Of a stretch of 64,000 nucleotides of DNA, positions 23,901 through 35,900 are shown piece after piece. Made by a program: the position numbers and the translations under genes. Under the pieces are notes generated by a model, which searched no databases, was not told where the DNA came from, and was given only the letters and a program-made list of their open reading frames with translations. Origin of the DNA: Janthinobacterium fluminis (lineage in GTDB: Bacteria > Pseudomonadota > Gammaproteobacteria > Burkholderiales > Burkholderiaceae_D); NCBI RefSeq assembly GCF_028595325.1, contig NZ_JAQQXR010000004.1, forward strand, positions 310,001 through 374,000, given 5' to 3'. Position 1 is the first letter of the stretch; every line of letters begins with the position of its first letter.

Positions 23901-26900
23901 GCACGCCGGCGCTGTGCAGAATGCCATTCAAGCCCGCGTGATCTTCCTGCACCTGCAGCAACAGGCGCCGCAGCGCCTCGCGGTCCGCCACATCCACGGC
24001 GCGGTATTCGACCGTGGCGCCGCAAGCCTCCAGCGCGCGCAATTGCTGCCGTCCGGCCTCGTCGAGCTCGCGCCGGCCGGTCAATACCAAGGTGGCGCCG
24101 CGAACCTGTTTGGCGATCTCCATGGCGAAGACCCGGCCCAGGCCGCCGAGGCCGCCGGTGATCAGGTATACGCCATCGGCTTGCCACGGCAACAGCGGCG
24201 GATTGTCGGCCAGATCGGCCCAGGCCAGCACTTGCCGCTCGCCTTCGCCGTAGCGGATCTGCGTGTCCTGCGGACAGCCAGCACTTTCGCGCAATTTGGC
24301 GGCAAGCTGCGCCGCGTCGTCCTCGCGGTCGACGATGACGAGCTGGCCGACCAGTTTCGCATGCTCCAGCCGCGCGCTTTTGAGCAGGCCGGCGAGCCCA
24401 GCCGCCGCCTGTTGCGGACCGAATTCCGGCACCACCACCTGCACCAGCACCTCGGTGCCCGGCTGGGCCCGCAACAGCGCCTGCAACTGCAACAACAGCC
24501 GCTCCGCCTGGCCGGCGTAGTCGTCCGGCAAATGCTCGCAGCGCGCGGCGGGCAGGCAGGCGGCCAACGCCGCCGCGTCCATCTGGCTGTCGCAAAGCAG
24601 CACCAGGTGCCCGGAATAGACCGGCGCGGCGCCTGCCGGGGCCGGCGCGGCCCGCCACTCGGGCCGCAGCAACACCGTCTCAATGGCGCCGGCGCCGGCC
24701 GCCCTGCCCGGCTCCGCCTCAAGCGCGCGCGTGCTGAAGCCCTTGAAACGCACGCAAATCCGCCCGTCGTCGTCGCACAGGTCGAGATCGAACTTCTGCA
24801 CCCGGTCGCCCGGCCGGCTGCCTGGACTGAAGCTAGCCACCGCCCACATCCGTTCCTCGCAGGCGCCCAGCACCTCCAGTTGCTCAAGCGCGAACGGCAA
24901 GAACGAGGGCGCGCCGCCCGCTTCCTGCGGCCCCAGGCCGATCAGCGCCTGCAGGGCCGCGTCCAGCAGGCTCGGATGCAGGCCGAACTGCTGCCGCGTC
25001 GCCGCCAGCGGCGCCGGCAGGACCAGGCGCGCCAAGACCCGCCCCTCGCCCAGGTACAGGGTGTCGATGCCCTGGTGCGCCGCACCGTACTGCAGGCCGC
25101 CCTGCGCAAACCTCGCGTAGCAGTCGGCCGAACGCCACTCCGCCCGGCCGCACTGCGCCCGTAGCGCCGCCAGATCGATCCGCTCCGGCGCGGCAAGCGC
25201 GAACGCTTCCAGCGTTCCCCGGCTGTAGGCCGCGGCGTCGCCATCGTCGCCGTAGACGGTGAAGACGACCTGGGCGGTTTGTTCCGGATGCAGGCGGATA
25301 TGCAGCGCAACGGCCTGATCGTCCACGACCAGCGGCCGCGACCACACCACGTTGCGGAAACGCAGGCCGTCGCCGGCCGCCATGCCGCCGGCCTGTTCCA
25401 TGGCTGCGCGCGCCATTTCCAGATAAGCCACCCCGGGCAAGACCTTTCTGCCCTGAACCTGGTGATCGGCCAGGAAGAACTCCCTGCCGTCGAAACTGGA
25501 ACTGAAGCGCTGCTCGGCAAAACTGGACGTGTTGCGCTGGACCAGCGGATGCAGCGCGGCGGCCTGCGCGGCGATAGCCGGCGGCGCCGCCGCCGGGCCA
25601 ACCGGCAGCCAGTAACGCTCCCGCGCGAACGGATAGGTCGGCAGGCTGATGCGCCGCGGCTTGGGCGCATCGTCCGGCCCGTACAAGCTGTTCCAGTCGA
25701 AGTTCAAGCCCTTCGTCCACAGCTCCAGCAGCCGGCCGTGCCGGCCCTTGGCCACCCAGCCGGCAAGCATCGCCTGCATATCCTCATCGGCCGTCAGCAG
25801 CCACATCTCATCCTTGTGCCGCCTGGCGTCGCCGCGATAGACCTCGTCGACCGCCTCGTCGCCCTGCAGCACCTGGCGCAGCTTGTCGCGCAGCGTCTCC
25901 AATGAATCGACCGCCAGGGCCAGCCGCGCGTCCATCGCCGCGCGCCCGACCTGCAAGGTATAGGCGGCGTCGGCGAGGTTCGCCTGGGTCACCTCGCCGC
26001 GCTCCAGCGCTTCCAGCAATTGCCGCGCGCGTTCCAGCAGACGCTCCGGTTGCTTCGCCGACAGCACCACCAGCAGCGGCTGTCCGGCCGGCGGCGCGTA
26101 GCCCGGGGCGGCCTCGGCCGGCCATTCCTCAACGATCACGTGGGCGTTCGCGCCACCCGCCCCGAACGAGGAGATGCCGGCAATGCGCGGGTACTCCCGC
26201 CGCACGCCGTCGATGTCGAGCAGCGGCCGGCGCCATTCCGCCAATTCCTGTTGCACGACGAAGGGCGTCCGGGCGAAGTCGATATTCGGATTGGTCGTCG
26301 CCGAATGCAGGCTAGGCACCAATTGTCCGTGCCGCATCTGCAGCAGCACTTTGGTCAGCGCCGCGATCCCGGCGGCGCTCTCGCCGTGGCCGATGTTCGA
26401 CTTCACCGAGCCGATGGCGCAGAACTGCCGGTCGCTGGTGTATTCGGCAAATGCCTTGCTCAGGCCGGTAATTTCAATCGGATCGCCCAGCGATGTGCCG
26501 GTGCCGTGCGCCTCGATATAACTGATCGTCCTCGGCTCGATGCCCGCCGCCTTGATCGCGCCGGCGATCACCTTCGCCTGGGCGAGCGGATTCGGCACCG
26601 TATAGCCGTTGGTCTTGCCGCCATGATTGATGCTGGTGGCCCTGATCACGCCATGAATATGGTCGCCGTCGGCAAGCGCCCGGCTGAGCGGCTTGAGTAT
26701 CACCGCGCCGACGCCTTCGCCCGGCACATAGCCGTCGCCGCCGAGCCCGAAGCTTTCGCATTGCCCCTTGCTCGATGCAAAGCGGCCCTGGCCCAGCATC
26801 AGGTATTTATTGGGATGGATAGAGACGTTCACGCCGCCGGCGATCGCCATCTCGCAGCCGCCCCGCTGCAAGCTCTCGCAAGCCAGGTGCAGCGCGGTCA

Positions 26901-29900
26901 GCGACGATGAGCACATGGTGTCGACCGCCATGCTGGGGCCATGCAGATTCAGGAAATACGAAACGCGGTTGGCAATCGAGGCAGGATTGGCCGATACCGT
27001 CAAGGCATTGCCGCGCTGTTGCTGCTGCGCGGCATACAGCTGGTACTCCTCGTACATCACGCCGACATAGACCCCGACGTTGCCCTTCATGCCCTGCGCC
27101 TGATAGCGCTCCAACATCTCGCGCGTGTAGCCGGCATCTTCCATCGCCGCGTAGGCGCATTGCAGGAACAACCGCTCCTGCGGGTCGGCAAGCTCGGCGT
27201 CCCGTGGCAAGAGATTAAAGAACAGCGGATCGAATTCGTCGACCCCGTCGATGAAGCCGCCCCACTTGGTGTAGGTCTTGCCGGGCGCGTTCTTGTCCGG
27301 GTCGAAATACGCGGTGTGGTCCCAGCGCTCCCGGGGAATTTCGCTGATGCAATCGACGCCCTTGCGCAAATTATCCCAATAAGCGGCCAGGTCGCGCGCC
27401 TGCGGATAGCGGCCGGCAACGCCGATGATCGCGATGTCGTCCTTCGCGACAGGGGCCTGCGCCGGCTGCGGCAGCGTGCCGCCGAGGAAGCGCCGGGCCG
27501 TGGTCCGCGGCGCCGCGAACGGCGCAGCGGCGGCGTCGCTTGCCGGCGCCGCCACGGCGGCGGGCGGCGCCGCCGGTTCGTCGAGCACGGCACTGAGCTG
27601 CGCCAGGTGCTGCTCGACAAAATAGTCGGCCAGCGCCTGCAGCGTCTGGTACTCGAACAGCAGGGTCTTCGACAAGGGGCCGAATACCCGTTCCAGCGCC
27701 ACCGTGATGCTCATCACCATGATCGAGTCAATGCCGTACTTCTCCAGCGGGGCGTCGATCTCGACCTGCTGCGCCGGCAGGTGCAGCGTGCCGGCCAGGA
27801 GCTTGCGCAAGTAATGGCCGGCCTTCAGGCGCAGCGCGGCCGCGTCCTGGCCGGCGGCGGCCGGCTCCGGGCTAGGCGCCGCCGGCTTGACGGGCGGCGG
27901 CGGCGGCGCGTGCGGCGCCGGCGCGCCCAGCAGCACCTGGCGCATCCGGCCGGCGTCGCCTTCGGCCACCGCCACCTGGCTGAGGCCGCTGCCCAGCGCC
28001 CGGTACAGCGCGTCGATGCCGCTTTCGCTGCGCAGCGGCAGCATGCCGGTCGCCCGCGTCATCGCCTGCACGGTCGCGGCGCCGACCTGCATGCCGCCCT
28101 GCTGCCACAGCGGCCAGTTCACCGACAACGTATGGCCGCGCCGCTGGCCCAGCGCAACAAGGCCGTTCCGGTACGTTGCGTAACTATCCATGAAGGCATT
28201 GCCGGCCGCATAATCGGCTTGCCCGACGTTGCCGTGTACTGCGGCAAGCGACGAGAAACAGATGAAGCAGTCGAGTTCGATGTCCCGGCTCGCTTCGTCC
28301 AGGTTGATCAGGCCGCTGACTTTCCCCGACAGCACCTCGCGCAGGGTTGCCCCCGTCTTCGCCGCCAGCAGACCGTCGCGGATCACGCCGGCGGCATGCA
28401 CGATGCCATGCAGGCCGGCATAATCTTCACACGCCTGCAGGACCAGCCAGCGCACGGCGTCGTAGTCGGCCACGTCCACCGCGCGGTAGTCGGCCCGCGC
28501 GCCGGCCGCCTCCAATTCACGCAGCACTTGCCGGCCGGCTGAGTCGAGCGCGCGCCGGCCAGTCAACACCAGCGTGGCGCCGGGCGCCTGGCGGGCGATT
28601 TCCTGCGCGAAAATCAGGCCCAGCCCCCCCAGTCCGCCGGTGATCAGGTACACGCCGCCGGCCTTCCACGGCCGCTGCGCCGCCGTGTCCGCCAGCTCGC
28701 TCCAGCCCAGCACCTGCCTTTCGGCCTCGACGTAGCGTATCTGCACGTCCTGCGGCCGGCGGCTGTTCGCGCGCAGCTTCAGCGCCAGCGCGCCTGCATC
28801 GTTATCCTCATCGAGGGCGATCAACTGCCCGATCAGCTTGGGATGCTCCAGCCTTGCCGTCTTTAGCAAACCGGCCAGTCCGGCCGCCACCTGCTGCGGC
28901 CCGAACGCCGGCACCACCAGCTGGACCAGCAGCGGCGCCTTGCCTTTGTCCTGCAACAGCGTTTGCAGATGGGCCAGCACGCTTTCCGCCTGTTCCACAT
29001 ACCCGTCCGGCAAATGCAGGCACTGCGCCCGGTCCAGGCTGCCGGACAATTCGGCGGCATCGACCCGGCTGTCGCACAACAACACCAGATGCCGGGCGTA
29101 GGCCGGCGCCTCGGCCGCCGCGCCCGCGTCGGCCCGCCATTCCGGCCGCAGCAACAGCGTTGCGCCGGCGGCGGAGGCGTTCTCCAGCACCCGTGTGGTG
29201 AATCCGTTCAAACGCACACACACCGCGCCATCGTCCTTGCACAAGTCCAGATCGAATTTCTGCACCGTATCCTGCGCCTGGCTTCCCTGGCTGGGCCGCG
29301 CCACCGCCCACATCCGCTCGCCGCAGTCGCCCAGCACTTGCAGCTCCTGCAAGGCAAACGGCAGCGCCGTCCGCATGCCATCCTGCTCTTCCGGCGCAAA
29401 GCCGAGCAGCGCCTGCAAGGCCCCATCCAGCAAGCTCGGATGCAAGTGGAAGCGGCTCGCCGTCGCCGCCACTGCCGGCGGCAGTTCCAGGCGGGCCAAC
29501 AGCGTGCCCTCGCCCCGGTACAAGGCGGTGAGCGCCTGATGGGCGGGGCCGTAGGCCAGGCCCTGGCGCCGGAAGCGCGCGTACAGCTGCGCCGCCGGAA
29601 CTTCTTCCGTACAGACCTGCCTGAGCCGCGCCAGATCGAGCGTCAACGGCGCGCCGGCCGCGCCGGTGGCGGCACGCCCCTGGCTGTGCAACAGCCGCTC
29701 GCCGCCCGCTTCGCTGTAAATCTCGTAACTGAGTCCGCCGTTATCCTCTGGCAGCAAGGCAATGTGGACATCGGCTGGCGTGTCCTCGACGACGATCGGC
29801 CGTCCCCACACGACATGGCTCAGCGTAATGCCCGGCGCGCCTTGCCGCCCGACCGCCAGCCTGATGGCTTCGCGCGCCATTTCCAGATAAGCCACCCCTG

Positions 29901-32900
29901 GCAACACCCGCTTGCCCTGGACGACGTGATCGGCCAGGAAAAACTCGTTTCCCGTCAAGCGCGTGCTGAAGCGTTGCTCGCTCAGGTCGGAGGTATTGCG
30001 CTGGACCAGAGGATGCAATGCCACCAGCCCGCCATCCACTTCGGCCGGGGGCTGGGCCGCGCCCGGCGGCACCCAGTAGCGCTCGCGGGCGAACGGATAG
30101 GTGGGCAAACTCATGCGGATGGGTTTCTGCTCCCCGTACAACTTGCTCCAGTCGAAAGCGAGTCCCTTGACCCAGAGATCGACCAGCTTGTGCAACTTGC
30201 CCTTGGCGATCCAGGCTTCGATCGCCCGCGCCATGTCCTCGTCGGCGCCAAAGACCGCCAGCGCCTCCTTGTTGCGCTTGACCTGGCCACGGAACAGATC
30301 GGCGATGCCGCTTTGGCCCGCGACAAAGGCCGCCAGCCTCTCCTTCAGCTGCGCCATCGAATCCACCACCAGCGCCAGGCGCTCCTCCATGGCCTCGCGG
30401 CCCACCTGCAGCGTGTAGGCCAGCTCGGCCAATCTATCGTCGCCCCAGCCGTTGGCCTCGATCGCGGCCAGCAGTTGCTGCGCCTGCGCCTGCAGCCGCT
30501 CGGCGTTTTTCGCCGACAGCAGCACCAGCGCAGCACCGTCAGGCGCCCGCGCCGGACGCGTATTGGCCACGCCCACGTACTCTTCGATCACCACGTGCGC
30601 ATTGACGCCGCCGAATCCGAACGAGCTCACCCCCGCCCGCCGCGGCAATTCGCGCCCCTGCCCGTCGTGCAGCGCCGGCCACTCGCCGCTCTGGCGCGCC
30701 AGATAGAAGGGGCTGTCCTGCAGGTCGATATAGGGATTGACCTCGTCGCAATGCAGGCTGCCGACCAGCGTCTTGTGGCGCAACTGCAGCAGCACCTTGA
30801 TCACCCCGGCCACGCCGGCGGCGAGTTCCAGGTGGCCGATGTTGCTCTTCACCGAGCCCAGCGCGCAATGCGGCGCGTCCGGCGCCGCCGCGCCCGCGTC
30901 CTGGTACAGGGCCTTGAACGCCATCTTCAGCCCGTTCACCTCAATCGGGTCGCCCAGCGGCGTGCCGGTGCCATGCGCCTCGATGTAACCGACGCTGCGC
31001 GGGTCCACGCCGGCGGCCTGGTAAGCCTCTTTCAGCAAGTCCGCCTGGGCATTGGGGTTCGGCGCCGTCAGCGAGGTGGCCCGGCCGCCGTGGTTTTCCG
31101 CTGTGCCGCGTATCAAGCCGTAAATATGGTCGCCATCGCGTTCGGCGGCGCTGAGCCGCTTCAGCACCAGCATGCCGACGCCCTCGCCGCGCACATAACC
31201 GTTGGCCTGCGCCGAGAAGGTCTTGCAGCGGCCGTCTTCACACAACATGCCGGCCTTGCCCAGGCTGATGTGCGCCTCCGGCGTGACCAGGGTGTTGATG
31301 CCGCCGACGATCGCCAACTCGCAGCCGCCGTTTTCAATCGCCATCACACCCTTGCGCAAGGCCACCAGGGAACTCGAACAGGCCGTCTCCACCGGCTCGC
31401 TGGGTCCATGCAGATTGAGCAGGTAACTCATCCGGTTCGGCCCCACCGACGGCACCACGCCGGTCGCCGAATAGCCTTCGATGACCAACTGCGCCCGGTC
31501 CAGCAGGTTGCCGTAGCCCATGGCGCCGGTCCCCACGTAGAGCGCGGTGCGGGAACCCGACAGGCTGCCGGCCGCGTAGCCGGCATCCTCGATAGCCTTC
31601 CAGACGTGGGTCATCAGCAGACGCTGCTGCGGGTCCATCATTTCAGCTTCCTTCGGCGAAATACCGAAGAACAGCGGGTCGAACTCGTCCACGCCATCGA
31701 TGAAACCACCCCATTTGACGTTGGTCTTGTTTTCCTCGGTGGCCGGGTCGCCGTAGCTCTTCCGCCAATCCCAGCGGCTGGCCGGAATCTCGCTGATGCA
31801 ATCCTGTTCGCCGACCAGCCTGTCCCAGAATTCGTCAAGGTCGCGGGCCATCGGGAAGCAGCCGCTCATGCCGATGATGGCGATCGGCTCGGGCGCCGCC
31901 GGCCTGAGCGCTGCCGGCGCACCGGCAAGCGCCGGCGCCGGCCGGAAACGGCGCCGCAGCCGGGCGGGCGCCGGCGCCGCTGTCGTCTCCGGCGCTGTCT
32001 CGGGCGCCGCCTTGGCCGCCGGCGCCAGCAGGCGTGCCGCGAACACGGCATGGTTTTCCTGCGCCAGATAACCGGCGAAGCGGTTCAAAGTCGGGTATTC
32101 GTAGAAAATGGTCGGCGTCAACGCGATCCCGTATTCCCGATTCAACTGCTTGTTGAATTCGGTCAGCATCACCGAATCGAGGCCAAACTCGCTCAGTTCG
32201 GCCTCGCCATCGATGTCTTCGGCCGGCATCTTCAGCAACGTAGACAAGGTGTTCAGCAACAAGCGCCGGATTTTCTCTTCGAGCAATTCGGCATCGCCCG
32301 TGGCCGGCATCGGCGCGGCAGTGTCCCGCACCGCGCGTTCCGGCCGGGCCAGCAGGCGCTGGCGGATTCTCCCGGCCACTCCCGACAGCACCATCGCCTG
32401 CGCGCCGGCGCCGCCGCAGATCCGGTACAGCGCCTGCAGACCGTCGTCGGATGCCAGCGGCACCAGTCCGGCTACCTGCTCCATCACCTGCAACGTCGCC
32501 GCATCGACCTGCATGCCGCCCTCCTTCCACAGCGGCCAGTTCACCGACACCGTCCGGCCGTGCCGCAGCCCCTGCGCCGCCAAACCGTTGCGGTAATGCG
32601 CGTAACTATCCAGGAAACCGTTCGCCGCCGCGTAGTCGGCCTGCCCGGCATTGCCCAATGCCGCGCTGGTCGACGAGAAGCAGATCAGCCAGTCGAGCTC
32701 GACGTCGCGGCTCGCCTCGTCCAGATGCAGCAGGCCCGCCACCTTCGGCGCCAGCACCGCCTCGACCTCTTCCGGCGTCTTCTTCAACAGCAGGCTGTCG
32801 CGCAACACCCCGGCCGCGTGCACGATGCCGTGCAAGCCCTGGTACTCTTCCCGCACCTGCAAGACCAGCTGGCGCACGGCTTCCCGGTCGGCCACGTCGA

Positions 32901-35900
32901 GCGCCCGGTAGGCCACCGTCGCCCCCAGCGCTTCCAGCGCACGCACATGCTGGCGGCCGGCGTCGTCGAGTTCCCGGCGCCCCGTCAGCACCAGCGTGAC
33001 GCCGCGCGCCCGGCGCGCGATTTCCGTGGCGAACAACTGCCCCAGCCCGCCCAGTCCCCCGGTGAGCAGATACACGCCGTCGGCCTTCCACGGTGGCGGC
33101 GCCGCCGCTTCGGCCGTCATTTCCTCCCAGTCGGCCACCTCGCGCTGGCCATCCACATGGCGGATGACCACGTCCTGCGGACAGGCCGCATTCGCGGCCA
33201 GCATGGCCGCCAGAGCGTCCGCGCCCACTCCCGAGCCGACGGCGATCAACTGGCCGACCAGCTTCGGCAACTCCTGCCGCGCCGTCCTCAGCAAACCGGC
33301 CAGCCCGGCCAGCGCCTGGCGCGGCCCTTCGGCCGGCACCACCACCTGCAACAGCACCGGCCCGGCCGGCTTGCCTTGCAGGATGGCCTTCACCGCCGCG
33401 CACAACCGCTGCACGGCATGGCTGTAGTCGACGGCCAGATCACTCCCGGCCGCCAGCTCGACGCAAGCCGCGCCGGTCATCCTTTCCTGCAAGGCCGGCG
33501 CGGCAACGCCCACCCCGCACAGCACCGCGTGGCGCTCCTGGTACTGCGGCGCGGCGCCCTGCGCCGGCTGCCGCCGCCATTCCGGGCGCAGCAGCAACAC
33601 GCTGCCGGCGCCCGGCTGGCCTTCCACCGCCCGCGCGGCGAAACCCTGGAATCGCACAACAATCGCGCCCTCGTCGTCGCACAGCGTGACGTCGTATTTG
33701 CAAACCTGGGCCGTGCTGTCGCCGCCCGCCTTCACCAGCGCCCACATCTGCGGCGTGCAGCGGCCGACGATCTCGACTGTTTCCACCGTAAACGGCAAGG
33801 CCGGCTGGCCCCGTTGTTCATCGCCGGCCAGACAGGCGACCGCCTGCAAGCCGGCATCGAGAAGACTCAGCGTCAGCACATGATCCAGCACACCAGCCGG
33901 CAGTTGCAAGCGGGCCAGCGCCTGGCCGGCGCCGACGTGAATCGCCTCGATGGCCTGCTGCGCGGGGCCATATGCGAGTCCCAGCGCGGCAAAGCGCGCA
34001 TAGCAATCGCCTCCCACCAGCGTGGCGGCGCCGCATTGCGCGCGCAGCGCGGCCAGGTCGAGCCGTTCCGCCGCGCCCGGCTGGAAGGTTTCCATCGTAC
34101 CCAGGCTGTGTACCCGCTCCTCGCCGCTGTACATCTCGAAGCCGACCGCTCCGCCCTCTTCCGGGTACAGGCCGATATGCACCTCCACCGGCTCGGCCTC
34201 CACCACCAGCGGCTCGGCCCAGGCGACCTCTTTTAGCCGCAGGCCGGCGTCCCCGGCCAGTCCGCCGGCCTGGATCAGCGCCGCCCGCGCCATTTCCAGA
34301 TACACCACGCCGGGCAAGACCCGTTTGCCCTGGACGAGGTGGCCGGACAGGAAAGTCTCCGCGCCCGTGAACGTGGTGCTATAGCGCTGCCCGAAGAAAT
34401 CCGAGGTGTTGCGCTGGGCCAGAGGATGCAGCACGGCGGCCATCGCGCCATTGGCGGCGACCGTCGGCTCGGCCCCGGCAGGCCAGTATTGTTCGCGCGC
34501 GAACGGATAGGTCGGCAGGCTGATGCGGCGCGGCTTGCAATCGCCGTACAACTGCTTCCAGTCGTAGTTCAGCCCCTTCACCCAATGATCGGCCAATTTG
34601 TCCAGCTTGCCCCGCTGAATCCACTTCACAATAGCTTCCTGCAGCTCAAGGTCCGAGGCGAACGCTGACAACGTTTCCTTGTGGCGTTTGACCTCGCCCA
34701 GATACAGCTGGTCGATGGCTGGATCGCCCTGCAGATAAAGGTTCAGCTTCTCCCGCAATTCCTCCAGGGTGCCGACGACACAGGCCAGACGCATTTCCAT
34801 GCCGTCGCGCCCCACTTGCAGCGTATAGGACAGGTCGGCCAGATCGGCCGGCGCCAGCCGCCCGCACTCGATGGCCTGCAACAACTGGCGCGCCTGATCC
34901 TGCAAGCGCTCCTCGTTCCTGGCCGACAGGACGATCAGGAACGCGGATGGCGCCGCGTCGGCGCGCGTTTCGCTTTGCGCAATATATTCCTGCAACACCA
35001 CGTGGGCGTTCACGCCGCCGAAACCGAACGACGACACGCCGGCACGGCGCGGCAGCGGGTTGCCGCGCGCGTCGTTGAGGACTTTCCAGGGCTGCGTCTC
35101 ACGCACGATGTAGAACGGACTGCCCTCAAGCTGGATATAGGGATTGATTTCCGCGCTGTGCAAACTCGGCACGAGGGTCTTGTGCTGCATCTGCAGCAGC
35201 ACCTTGATGACGCCGGCCACGCCGGCCGCCAGTTCCAGGTGGCCGATATTGGTCTTGATCGAACCGAGCCCGCAATAAGCCGCCTGCGGCACGTCCCCGC
35301 CGCGCCGCTGCGCCAGTTCCGCAAACGCCGTCTGCAAGCCTTGCACCTCGATCGGGTCGCCCAGCGGCGTGCCCGTGCCATGCGCCTCGACATAACCGAC
35401 CGTGGCCGGATCGACGCCGGCGCGATCGAACGCTTCCTTGATCAGGTCCGCCTGCGCGCGCGGGTTCGGCGCCGTCAGCGAACTGGCCTTGCCTCCGTGG
35501 TTTTCCGAGCTGCCGAGGATCAGGCCGTAGATGTGGTCGCCGTCGCGCTCGGCCGCGCTCAGCGGCTTGAGCATCAGCATCCCCGCGCCTTCGCCGCGCA
35601 CGTAGCCGTTCGCGTCCTTCGAGAAGGTCTTGCAGCGGCCGTCCTCGCCCAACATCCCCGCCTTGCTGAAACTGATTTGCGCCTCGGGCCCGATCAGCGT
35701 ATTGACGCCGCCGACCAGCGCCAGCTCGCACTGGCCCATCTGCAGCAGCGCCACCGCACGGTGGATGGCCACCAGGGCGCTCGAACAGGCCGTGTCAATC
35801 GGTTCGCTCGGTCCGTGCCAATCCATCCAGTAGCTGGCCCGGTTCGGTCCCATCGACGGCACCGTGCCGGCCGTGCTGTAGCCCTCGATCGCCGTGCGCG

